Source of the DNA: Clostridiales bacterium
Lineage (GTDB): Bacteria; Bacillota; Clostridia; Saccharofermentanales; Saccharofermentanaceae
Length of the DNA stretch: 9,357 nt
Assembly (NCBI GenBank): GCA_003543635.1
Contig: DNAE01000119.1
Coordinates: 1 to 9,357, forward strand
Direction of reading: 5' to 3'
In this document: positions 1-6,983 of the stretch, piece after piece
How positions within the stretch are numbered: position 1 is the first letter of the stretch
Layout of the letters: the number at the start of each line of letters is the position of its first letter
Position numbers and translations under genes: made by a program
The notes under the pieces: model-generated
Databases searched by the model: none
What the model was told of the DNA's origin: nothing
Seen by the model: only the letters and a program-made list of their open reading frames with translations

Positions 1-20
1 CACGACTGCTGGCAAGCATG

Positions 21-69
21 AAGCATAAGAAAAGGAGCTTTCTCAATTTAGTTTTGAGAAAGCCCCTTT
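21..69 (-). terminator. Intrinsic terminator of glgP
   Basis: A 16-bp stem (arms 31-46 and 54-69) closes a 7-base loop. Read on the minus strand, every position pairs, with one G-U wobble; on the plus strand the same position is an A-C mismatch, so the hairpin is built for the minus strand. The stem runs into a T-rich tract (TTTTCTT on the minus strand). It lies about 20 bases after the glgP stop codon, as expected for a Rho-independent terminator, and suggests that glgP is the last gene of its transcript. Confidence 0.9.
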
Positions 70-89
70 ATCATTTATCGCCGCTTTCT

Positions 90-2474
90 TCAGATCTTGC
101 AGGCCTTAACGTCCCAGATCTCCTTGGCGTACTCTGCGATGGTACGGTCGGAGGAGAACTTGCCGGAATTGCAGATGTTGATCCAGCACATCTTAGCCCA
201 GGCCATCTCATCCTTGTAGTCCGTGTAAAGACGGTCTCTTGTCTTTCTGTAGTCGTCGAAGTCACCCAGTACATAGTAGGGGTCACCGGGCTGCCAGTTT
301 GTTCCGTAGAGGATACCGTTGTAAAGATCCTGGAACATGCCCGTTCCCTCGTCGTTGAATGTTCCGTCCACGAGTCTGTCCAGAGCCTTCTTGATGCCGG
401 GAACGTTCTCGTACTGCCACTGGGGATTGTAGTAAGCCTTTGTGGCGGCCATATCCTGGGAACGGCAACCGAAGATGTAGATGTTGTCGTTGCCTACGGC
501 CTCTGCGATCTCAACGTTGGCGCCGTCGAGGGTACCCAGGGTAACCGCACCGTTCATCATGAACTTCATGTTACCTGTACCGGAAGCCTCGAGACCTGCC
601 GTGGAGATCTGCTCGGAAACGTCTGCTGCGGGGAAGATCTTCTCACCGTTGCTTACGTTATAGTTCTCGATGAAGACGACCTTGAGCCTGCCCTCCATGT
701 CGGGATCGTTATCGATGAGCTTTGCGATCTCGTTGATGAACTTGATGATGGCCTTGGCACGGAAGTATCCGGGTGCAGCCTTAGCACCGAAGATGATGGT
801 TACCGGAGGCATGTCGAGATCGGGGTTCTCCTTGATCCTGTCGTAGAGGTTGAGAGCATAGAGGGCATTAAGGAGCTGCCTCTTGTACTCGTGGAGCCTC
901 TTGATCTGTACGTCGAAGACGGAATCGGGGTTGAGCTCGATGCCGTAAGTCTTCTTCAGGTGATCGGAGAGCTGCTGCTTCTTCTGCTTCTTGATGGCAA
1001 GGAATCTCTTCATGATCTTCTTGTCATCCTTATACTTCTCCAGCTTCTTGACCTCCTCGAGGTGTGTTACCCACTTGTCGGAACCGAGAAGCTCGGTGAT
1101 AAGAGCCGCAAGCTCGGGATTACATGTACGGAGCCATCTTCTGGGAGTAACGCCGTTTGTCTTGTTGGAGAACTTCTCGGGATAGATCTGATACCAATCC
1201 TTGAGGGTCTCGTTCTTGAGGATGTCGGTGTGGAGAGCGGCAACGCCGTTTACGGAGTGGGATCCGTAGATAGCGAGCCAAGCCATCTGTACCTTACCGT
1301 CGGAAAGAGGGCTCATGCGGTCGATGAGCTCGGAGTAAAGACCTGCTTCGTACATCTGGGCACGGAACTGGTTGTTGATACCCTCGACGATCTCGAAGAT
1401 CCTGGGGAAGAGGAATCTGAAGATGGAGATATCCCACTTCTCGAGAGCCTCTGCCATGATGGTGTGGTTGGTGTATGCGAAGGTATCCTTAACGATCTCC
1501 CATGCCTTTGTCCACTCGATGCCGTTCTCGTCAACGAGGATCCTCATGAGCTCGGGGATACCGATAACGGGGTGGGTATCGTTAAGCTGGATCGCATTGT
1601 ACTTGGCGAAGTCGGAAAGATCGTCACCGTGGACCTTCTTGTATGTCCTTACGATATCCTGAAGTGAAGCGGATACGAAGAAATACTGCTGTCTTACACG
1701 GAGTACCTTACCGTCGTAGGATGTGTCGTTGGGATAAAGGACTCTCCAGATGTCGTTGACCCTGTTTCTCTCGATGACGGCGTCGTCGAATCTCTGGGAG
1801 TTGAAAAGGTTGAAGTCGAAGTCCTGGGCGGGCTCTGCCTTCCAAAGTCTCAGGCGGTTGATGTTCTTCGTGCCGTAGCCTGTGATGGGAAGGTCGTAGG
1901 GGATAGCCCATACGTCGATGTCGTTATAGTGGACCTTGACCCTCTCGTCGTATCTTGCGGGTGTGAAGGGATAGCCCCTCTCCATCCATGCATCGGGATA
2001 TTCCTTCTGGAAACCGTTCTCGATGGCCTGACGGAAGAGTCCGTATCTGTAAAGGATGCCGTATCCGTTAACGGGAAGGTTGAGGGTCGCGCAGGAATCG
2101 AGGAAACATGCGGCAAGCCTTCCGAGACCTCCGTTACCGAGGGCGGGGTCGATCTCCTGCTCCAGGATATCGGTAAGGTCGTAGCCGAAGGAAGCGAGGG
2201 CCTCCTTAGCCTGATCGTAAAGTCCGAGGTTTACGAGGTTATTGAGGAGCGATCTGCCCTCAAGGAACTCTGCGGAAAGATAGTGAGCCTGTCTTACCTT
2301 GGAGTACTTCTCGCGTGTATTCTGGAAATCATCGGAAATGATCTCGACGACGCTCTTGCTCAATGCCATCCAGTAGTCTCTTGCCGTTGCATTCTCCAGG
2401 GACATGCCCGTCTCGGCCTTGACGTGGGACTGCATCATCTCTTCTAATACTTTTGCTGTGATCTCTTTTGCCAT
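90..2474 (-). CDS. glgP: Glycogen/starch (alpha-glucan) phosphorylase
   Basis: This cytoplasmic PLP enzyme of family GT35 releases glucose-1-phosphate from the non-reducing ends of glycogen or maltodextrin, using inorganic phosphate. At 794 residues it is full length for a bacterial member and lacks the longer regulatory N-terminus of animal enzymes. Recognisable blocks in order are LGNGGLGRLAACFLDS near residue 112, YGLFRQ near 144, LNDTHPVIGIPELMR near 297, TNHTIMAEALEKW near 335, SNKTNGVTPRRWL near 436, QIKRLHEYKRQLLN near 523, and EASGTGNMKF near 629, where K637 should carry the PLP. The C-terminus has the usual SGKFSSDRTI...EIW ending. The ATG at 2474 is the only ATG/GTG/TTG in frame before the upstream stop, but its Shine-Dalgarno spacing is unusual (see the leader entry). 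No other glycogen gene is visible, so glgP versus a maltodextrin-specific malP role cannot be decided from sequence alone. It appears monocistronic. Confidence 0.97.
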   Translation of the reverse strand: MAKEITAKVLEEMMQSHVKAETGMSLENATARDYWMALSKSVVEIISDDFQNTREKYSKVRQAHYLSAEFLEGRSLLNNLVNLGLYDQAKEALASFGYDLTDILEQEIDPALGNGGLGRLAACFLDSCATLNLPVNGYGILYRYGLFRQAIENGFQKEYPDAWMERGYPFTPARYDERVKVHYNDIDVWAIPYDLPITGYGTKNINRLRLWKAEPAQDFDFNLFNSQRFDDAVIERNRVNDIWRVLYPNDTSYDGKVLRVRQQYFFVSASLQDIVRTYKKVHGDDLSDFAKYNAIQLNDTHPVIGIPELMRILVDENGIEWTKAWEIVKDTFAYTNHTIMAEALEKWDISIFRFLFPRIFEIVEGINNQFRAQMYEAGLYSELIDRMSPLSDGKVQMAWLAIYGSHSVNGVAALHTDILKNETLKDWYQIYPEKFSNKTNGVTPRRWLRTCNPELAALITELLGSDKWVTHLEEVKKLEKYKDDKKIMKRFLAIKKQKKQQLSDHLKKTYGIELNPDSVFDVQIKRLHEYKRQLLNALYALNLYDRIKENPDLDMPPVTIIFGAKAAPGYFRAKAIIKFINEIAKLIDNDPDMEGRLKVVFIENYNVSNGEKIFPAADVSEQISTAGLEASGTGNMKFMMNGAVTLGTLDGANVEIAEAVGNDNIYIFGCRSQDMAATKAYYNPQWQYENVPGIKKALDRLVDGTFNDEGTGMFQDLYNGILYGTNWQPGDPYYVLGDFDDYRKTRDRLYTDYKDEMAWAKMCWINICNSGKFSSDRTIAEYAKEIWDVKACKI

Positions 2475-2484
2475 AACAGTTACA

Positions 2485-2508
2485 ACACCAGTAATCGGTG
2501 TCCCTCCC
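2485..2508 (-). promoter_or_regulatory. glgP leader: distant Shine-Dalgarno plus hairpin
   Basis: On the minus strand a strong Shine-Dalgarno sequence, GGGAGGG (2502-2508), sits 27 bases before the glgP ATG, too far for normal initiation. Directly after it comes a perfect 5-bp hairpin, ACACC and GGTGT around a 7-base loop GATTACT (2485-2501). If the hairpin forms, the effective spacing falls to about 10 bases. An alternative is initiation at an in-frame ATT codon (2487-2489 and neighbours excluded; ATT lies at 2493-2495), six bases after the GGGAGGG, which would add seven residues. The sequence elements are seen directly; their function is inferred. Confidence 0.5.
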
Positions 2509-2532
2509 TTTTATAGTCTTTTCACTCACATG

Positions 2533-2562
2533 ATTTTATCAGTAAAAAGGGCTTTAGGTCAA
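2533..2562 (-). promoter_or_regulatory. Putative sigma-A promoter of glgP
   Basis: On the minus strand a -35 box TTGACC (2557-2562) is followed after 18 bases by a -10 box TAAAAT (2533-2538). The -10 box is preceded by TG at the extended -10 position (TGATAAAAT). Transcription would start near 2526, giving a leader of about 50 bases before the glgP ATG. No operator or riboswitch fold beyond the small leader hairpin was recognised. This is a match by eye only. Confidence 0.6.
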
Positions 2563-2597
2563 TTTGAACAAGAATATTTAAGCTTCTTTATATAAGG

Positions 2598-2626
2598 TTG
2601 ATAAAATTAAAACCGTATATTAGAAT
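2598..2626 (+). promoter_or_regulatory. Putative sigma-A promoter of the membrane-protein operon
   Basis: A -35 box TTGATA (2598-2603) and a -10 box TAGAAT (2621-2626) are separated by the ideal 17 bases, in AT-rich DNA. The start point would be near 2633, leaving a short leader of about 22 bases containing a GGAG ribosome-binding site (2645-2648). The promoter is divergent from that of glgP, with about 35 bases between the two -35 boxes, so one regulator could affect both. An imperfectly supported inverted repeat, AAGAA (2570-2574) and TTCTT (2584-2588), lies between them. Confidence 0.6.
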
Positions 2627-2654
2627 TTTATTATTAAATATGATGGAGCAATGA

Positions 2655-3542
2655 ATGAATACTGTCCTTTCAGTGATCATCGCAGCACTTTTTGGGGCAA
2701 GCGTCGGCTTTTCGGTGACGCTTGTTTTTAACCGTTTACCCGAGTCCTGGCTTCAGGATTACGGCTATGACGTCAAATCTCCGGACTTCAGGCTTGCCAA
2801 GAGGATGAAACTCTACCCCCACGGAGTCATTTCGGCGGTACTGGTGACCGCTTTCTACGTTATGGCGGCCCTCACCCTTTACAACCGTTATATCGAGACC
2901 TTCAGACCCATACACCTGGCGGTGATACTCCTCCTGGCCCCCGTCGTCATCGTGGTAATGATGAGCGACAGGCTCAACAGGATAATACCCGACCAGTGTT
3001 CCCTTTTCATACTGATCCTGGGCGTTTTAAGCATCGCGGGGGACCTGGTGGAAGGATCCCTGTGGTTCTCCCCGGAAGCTAAGTGGTTCGCCCCGATAAT
3101 CAACCGCGTTTTGGCAATGCTCATAGGCTACGGGCTCCTCTGGCTCATCAATTTCCTGTGCGTCACCTTCCTGGGCAAGGAGGGCATGGGACAGGGAGAC
3201 ATGAAGCTCCTGGGCGCCTGCGGACTTCTGGTGGGCTGCTACGGTCTTGCGGTCGTCCTTTATGTGGGCTTCGTGACCGCCCTTTTCTTCGCCCTTCCCC
3301 TTTACATCAGGAAGAGGCTCCGCATCCGCAACGAGAAGAAAGAGATCGCAAACGCGGAGGATCCCGCCGCCAAGAGACGGGAGATCATGCTGGCAAAGAA
3401 GAACATGCACTTCGCCGACGACCCGGACTATCTGGCCTTCGGCCCCTTCCTGGCCTTCGGTGCCGCCGTATTCATCTGCGCGGAGAAGTTCTTCTTCCTG
3501 CGCATCATAGGATTCTTCGTCCTGGCGGGGTTGTACTTCTGA
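2655..3542 (+). CDS. Prepilin peptidase, A24 family (aspartic, integral membrane)
   Basis: Members of this family cut the leader peptide from type IV pilin-like proteins at the inner face of the membrane. Both catalytic aspartates of the family are recognisable: D105 in SDRLNRIIPD and D182 in the GxGD motif GQGDMKLL. The C-terminal AFGPFLAFGA block (about 261-270) also fits. The protein is 295 residues with about seven or eight hydrophobic segments. The N-terminal NRLPESWLQDYGY (about 26-38) corresponds to the region after the FLN...RLP motif of PilD, but the four zinc-binding cysteines of the classical PilD N-terminal domain are absent, so methylation of the pilin is uncertain. A highly charged loop of about 45 residues (roughly 217-260) lies before the last membrane segment. 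The start at 2655 has GGAG six bases upstream; a second ATG at 2651 in another frame gives only 26 codons. No substrate pilin is visible in the window. First gene of a three-gene operon. Confidence 0.9.
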   Translation: MNTVLSVIIAALFGASVGFSVTLVFNRLPESWLQDYGYDVKSPDFRLAKRMKLYPHGVISAVLVTAFYVMAALTLYNRYIETFRPIHLAVILLLAPVVIVVMMSDRLNRIIPDQCSLFILILGVLSIAGDLVEGSLWFSPEAKWFAPIINRVLAMLIGYGLLWLINFLCVTFLGKEGMGQGDMKLLGACGLLVGCYGLAVVLYVGFVTALFFALPLYIRKRLRIRNEKKEIANAEDPAAKRREIMLAKKNMHFADDPDYLAFGPFLAFGAAVFICAEKFFFLRIIGFFVLAGLYF

Positions 3543-3543
3543 T

Positions 3544-4539
3544 ATGAATAACGACCGCCCGGATCTTTCCATAATCCTCAAATACCACTTCGGCATGCCC
3601 AGGGTAATGACCTGGAGCTTCCCCGTCATGGTCCTTTCCATCATGACGCTCCTTTGCTTCCTCATGAGGTGTATCATGCCCACGGAGGATGCGGCCATAC
3701 CTCCCACCTCCCTCATCGGCTATTCGGTCCTGGTTCCCGCCATGGCCCTTATCTGCCTGGTGATCCCGGCTCTCCTCCTGTCCAGGGGGCAGACGGATCT
3801 TCTCATGGGAAGGTATTCCGGCGTCGGCATCATGCTGGTCTCCTTCATGTCGGGAGTACCCTTGAACCTGGTATCCGTATCAGTCTACAACCTCTTCTGC
3901 TGGATCTGGCTCCGTTTGACCCAGAGGATCGTCTTCCCCGCCTTCTTCTACTATGCGGGAACGGACAGCATTGAGGGGAGGATCTTATCCCTCCTTTCCG
4001 ACACGGCCATCCCGGGATTTGCCTGCAGTCTGTTCTTCTTCGGACTTCTCTGGTCCCGTTTCCGTTCAAAGGAAAGGTTCGTGGGTTACATCATAATCTC
4101 CCTGACCTTCGCCCTCTACGGACTTGATTTCATCAACTTCCCTTCCCTGTTCATAATCGGAATGTGGTGCTGCTTCCTGCGCACCAACAGCATGAACATA
4201 TTCGGTCCCTTCTTCTGCCTCCTGGGCATCAAGCTCACGAGCTTCCTTCTGGAGGGGACCTTGGACAAGGTGGACCTTCTCAGCATCAGATCTTACTCCG
4301 ATATCGATTCCACCTTCCTTTATTCATCCCTTCCCTCGCTTTTTATCGGCATGATCCTGCTCTCATTCTTCATCAAGATCCTGACCGATTTCAAATATTC
4401 ATACCTGAACAAGGAGGAGGATGCGGAAAGCGATCCCGACATTCCCTCCTTCGACCGCAGCATCAACCTGTCGCTGATCTTATCCGCAATACTCTTCATC
4501 GTCAGCTGGGTCATGCTTTTTAAAGGAGTACATCTATGA
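3544..4539 (+). CDS. Multi-pass membrane protein of unknown function, possibly degenerate CPBP family
   Basis: I do not firmly recognise this 331-residue protein. It has about eight or nine hydrophobic segments (around 22-44, 56-80, 92-125, 155-170, 179-195, 200-235, 256-280 and 307-327) and an acidic loop (about 290-303). The segment from about 156 to 235 resembles the core of CPBP (CAAX protease/bacteriocin-processing) proteins: SLFFFGLL aligns with the EELFFRGIL block, SLTFALYGLDF with the FxxxH block, and LFIIGMWCCFLRTNSMNIFGPF with the following GxxLGxxxxxTGS-P block. In this alignment the catalytic residues are missing: the Glu pair becomes C161 S162, Arg becomes F166, and the two His positions become G193 and L227. 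The start lies one base after the previous stop with only a weak, distant G-rich site (3527-3530), which suggests translational coupling. It overlaps the next gene by 4 bases. The CDS call is firm; the CPBP link is inference. Confidence 0.85.
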   Translation: MNNDRPDLSIILKYHFGMPRVMTWSFPVMVLSIMTLLCFLMRCIMPTEDAAIPPTSLIGYSVLVPAMALICLVIPALLLSRGQTDLLMGRYSGVGIMLVSFMSGVPLNLVSVSVYNLFCWIWLRLTQRIVFPAFFYYAGTDSIEGRILSLLSDTAIPGFACSLFFFGLLWSRFRSKERFVGYIIISLTFALYGLDFINFPSLFIIGMWCCFLRTNSMNIFGPFFCLLGIKLTSFLLEGTLDKVDLLSIRSYSDIDSTFLYSSLPSLFIGMILLSFFIKILTDFKYSYLNKEEDAESDPDIPSFDRSINLSLILSAILFIVSWVMLFKGVHL

Positions 4540-5714
4540 ACGACATAGAACGATACAACAGAGACAAAGCCTCGGTCATGAGCATGATCAAGTTCATCCT
4601 CATCGTGGCCATATTCGCGGCCATCTGTTTCTGCGCCACGAGGCTGGTGGTGGTCCTCATCCCCTTCCTCATAGGATTCCTCCTGGCAAAGACGAGCTAT
4701 GGCATCGCATCGGTATTCACCAAGAACGATAAGAAAAAGGCCCACGCCGATAAGAAGCGCAGGAGGCTCGCCATCGTCATCTACGTTATCCTTCTGGTCA
4801 TCGTGGCGATCCTGGCGGTCTGGGCATGCTTCTCCGTCTTCGGTCAGATGATGCGTGCCATCGATGCCCTCACGGGTATTGCCAACAACTTCGATATGCA
4901 GACCTGGGGCAATAAGATCGTGGACCTTTTCTCCTCCGCGGATCTTCGTTTCCTCACGCCAAAGATGATCACCTCCATAGAGGACAACATCACTTCCCTC
5001 ATGGGCAACCTCGTCACAAAGCTCCCCTCCATCCTCTCCGTGATATTATCCACGATCTGGGGATTCATCGGGAACATCCCCTACGGCGTCTTCCTGGTGA
5101 TCTGCGTTATCCTGAGCGGTTTCTACTTCATCAACGACGGCAATAAGGTAATGCGTTTCTTCGTAAGGAATACACCCAACAGAAAGTTCCGTGCGAAGAC
5201 CATGTCCCTTATGAATGACCTGTCTGTAACATTGTTCCGCGCCCTTGGCGGATATATCCTTCTGCTCCTCATCACCACCTTCGAGGCCTGGGCCACCTTC
5301 CGCTTCGCCGGTGTGGACTACGCCTTCATCCTGGCGATCTTAACGGGTCTGATAGACTTCATGCCCGTGCTGGGCGTCAGCGCCGTCATGGTACCCGTAA
5401 TGATCTACTGCGGGTTCCACGGAGACTATAAGGCAGTCATCGTAATGGTGATCGGTATGGCTGTCATCACTGTGGTAAGAAGGCTGATCGAGCCCCCGAT
5501 CCTGGGGAAGACCTTGCACCTCCACCCCCTGCTCATGCTGGTGGGTATGGCACTGGGTGTTTACATCTGGGGAGCCATCGGATTCCTTCTGGGTCCCACG
5601 GTACTCATCATAATCATCGATATCATGCACGTATTCGAACTGGACAAGAAGATAATGACCTTCCTGTCACGGGTGCTGACCAATTTCATGAGAAGCGAGA
5701 GCAAGAGCTCCTGA
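4536..5714 (+). CDS. AI-2E family membrane permease, YtvI-like
   Basis: This 392-residue integral membrane protein belongs to the AI-2E transporter/PerM family, whose members are proposed to be exporters or ion/proton antiporters; the substrate cannot be told from sequence. Family signatures are GLIDFMPVLG (271-280) and RRLIEPPILGKTLHLHPLLML (from 315), followed by GVYIWGAIGFLLGP (341-354). These are most like the YtvI sporulation membrane proteins of Bacillus and Clostridia. Hydrophobic segments lie near 17-50, 77-102, 164-199, 234-255, 260-293, 298-313 and 328-365, with a soluble stretch (about 103-163) typical of the family. The ATG overlaps the previous stop codon (ATGA) and has GGAG (4525-4528) seven bases upstream. 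It is the last gene of the operon, and its stop directly abuts the stop of the convergent U32 gene. A sporulation role is possible but not shown here. Confidence 0.9.
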   Translation: MNDIERYNRDKASVMSMIKFILIVAIFAAICFCATRLVVVLIPFLIGFLLAKTSYGIASVFTKNDKKKAHADKKRRRLAIVIYVILLVIVAILAVWACFSVFGQMMRAIDALTGIANNFDMQTWGNKIVDLFSSADLRFLTPKMITSIEDNITSLMGNLVTKLPSILSVILSTIWGFIGNIPYGVFLVICVILSGFYFINDGNKVMRFFVRNTPNRKFRAKTMSLMNDLSVTLFRALGGYILLLLITTFEAWATFRFAGVDYAFILAILTGLIDFMPVLGVSAVMVPVMIYCGFHGDYKAVIVMVIGMAVITVVRRLIEPPILGKTLHLHPLLMLVGMALGVYIWGAIGFLLGPTVLIIIIDIMHVFELDKKIMTFLSRVLTNFMRSESKSS

Positions 5715-6983
5715 TCATCTGTTATCCGGGAGTATTCCTTCGTCCTTATCCCCGTCCCTGCTGAGGAAAGACATGGGGGGAAGATCTATCTTCCTGTCGG
5801 TCTTGAGCCTGAAATCCGTCTTGGGGTGGGGCATGGAATCGATGGGATTCATATCCATGTCGAAAAGGCCCACCGCCTTAACGGGCTCCTCGTACCCCCG
5901 GGGACGGAGCACATTTAAGGTATCGCCGCAGTAGAGCTTATTCCTCTGATTAACGATATATGTTCCCGTGGTCTCGTCGTAACCCTTCACTACGCCCACG
6001 ACGAAGGCGGGCTTGTTATAGGTCCTGTCCGGGGCGATCTGGGCATTATCCGCGGGATCGTCGTAGAAGAATCCCGTGCCGTAATCCCTGTGCACCACCT
6101 TATCCAGAAGGTCGATCCACCTGGGATCCGTCTCGTAGCTGCTCCCGGCCTTCATGTAAAGGTCGGCGGCCTCCCTATATACCTTTGTGGAAACGGCGGC
6201 GTAGTATGCTCCCTTTATGCGTCCTTCTATCTTGAAGCTGTCGACTCCCGCCTCGATCATCTCGGGAACGTGGGAGACCATGCAGATATCCTTACTGCTG
6301 AGTATATAGGTGCCCCTGCTGTCCTCCTCCACGGGAAGCCTGTCGTCGGGTCTCTTCTCTTCGGCGATGGTATATCCCCATCTGCAGGGCTGGGCACAGG
6401 AGCCTCCGTTGGATCTTCTTCCCGTGAAATAGTTGGAAAGGATGCAGCGTCCAGAATAGGACATGCACATGGCACCGTGGACGAAGCATTCTATCTCCAG
6501 GTCCCCGGGGATATTCTTCTTTATCTCCCTGATATCTTCCAGGGAAAGCTCCCTGGCGGGAACGATCCTTCTGGCGCCTTGGGCATACCAGAAATTGCAG
6601 GCCTCGGAATTGGTGACGCTTGCCTGGGTGGATATATGGATATCAAGATCCGGGGCAACGTCCCTGACCCTCATGAAGATGCCGGGGTCCGACACCAAGA
6701 CCGCATCGGCCCGGGCTTCGTGGGCCACGAAGTCTATCTCGTCGTTTAATCCCTTAAGATCCCTCTCGAGGGCCATTATGTTCATGGTAACGTAGCACTT
6801 CACCCCGTGTTCATGGGCGTAGGCTATGGAAGATCTCATCTCCTCATGGTCGAAGTTCCCGGAGAAGGTGCGCAGGCCGTAGCCCTTGCCGGACATATAG
6901 ACGGCGTCGGCACCGTAGGCGATGGCGGTCTTAAGCTTCTCGGGATCCCCCGCGGGGCTTAATATCTCGGGACGTTTAGCCAT
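5715..6983 (-). CDS. Peptidase U32 family protein (RlhA/YrrO-like)
   Basis: The U32 family was named for collagenase-like peptidases, but well-studied members such as E. coli RlhA and TrhP act in hydroxylation of rRNA or tRNA, and UbiU/UbiV in oxygen-independent ubiquinone synthesis. This 422-residue protein begins with the typical PEILSPAGDPEKLKTAI...GADAVY (5-29). It carries the full U32 signature ECFVHGAMCMSYSGRCILS (165-183) and then GGSCAQPCRW (193-202). Cysteines C173, C180, C196 (or C200) and C234 have nearly the spacing of the 4Fe-4S ligands of UbiU. The C-terminal beta domain (about 325-400) is present. The start at 6983 overlaps the end of mltG by 8 bases and has an AGAGGA site nine bases upstream, inside the mltG coding sequence. 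U32 genes sit near mltG in Bacillus (yrrL...yrrN-yrrO), so the context is conserved. Given its anaerobic-type relatives, an RNA hydroxylation role is plausible but unproven. Confidence 0.94.
   Translation of the reverse strand: MAKRPEILSPAGDPEKLKTAIAYGADAVYMSGKGYGLRTFSGNFDHEEMRSSIAYAHEHGVKCYVTMNIMALERDLKGLNDEIDFVAHEARADAVLVSDPGIFMRVRDVAPDLDIHISTQASVTNSEACNFWYAQGARRIVPARELSLEDIREIKKNIPGDLEIECFVHGAMCMSYSGRCILSNYFTGRRSNGGSCAQPCRWGYTIAEEKRPDDRLPVEEDSRGTYILSSKDICMVSHVPEMIEAGVDSFKIEGRIKGAYYAAVSTKVYREAADLYMKAGSSYETDPRWIDLLDKVVHRDYGTGFFYDDPADNAQIAPDRTYNKPAFVVGVVKGYDETTGTYIVNQRNKLYCGDTLNVLRPRGYEEPVKAVGLFDMDMNPIDSMPHPKTDFRLKTDRKIDLPPMSFLSRDGDKDEGILPDNR

Noticed and set aside
18..1667. 549-codon open frame on the plus strand opposite glgP
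   Set aside because: It lies in the codon register exactly complementary to glgP, so it stays open only because glgP avoids TTA, CTA and TCA. The product is low-complexity and Leu/Val/Glu-rich with no recognisable domain.
2329..2529. 66-codon minus-strand frame with a Cys-rich stretch overlapping the glgP start
   Set aside because: It begins with GTG at about the predicted transcription start, has no ribosome-binding site, and then runs out of frame through glgP.
2651..2731. 26-codon frame from an ATG four bases before the prepilin peptidase start
   Set aside because: Its ATG is only 2 bases from the GGAG site, too close; the ATG at 2655 with 6-base spacing fits better.
3027..3716. 229-codon open frame on the minus strand opposite the prepilin peptidase
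   Set aside because: The plus-strand gene has catalytic motifs and a good ribosome-binding site; the antisense product is an odd mix of charged residues with no known domain.
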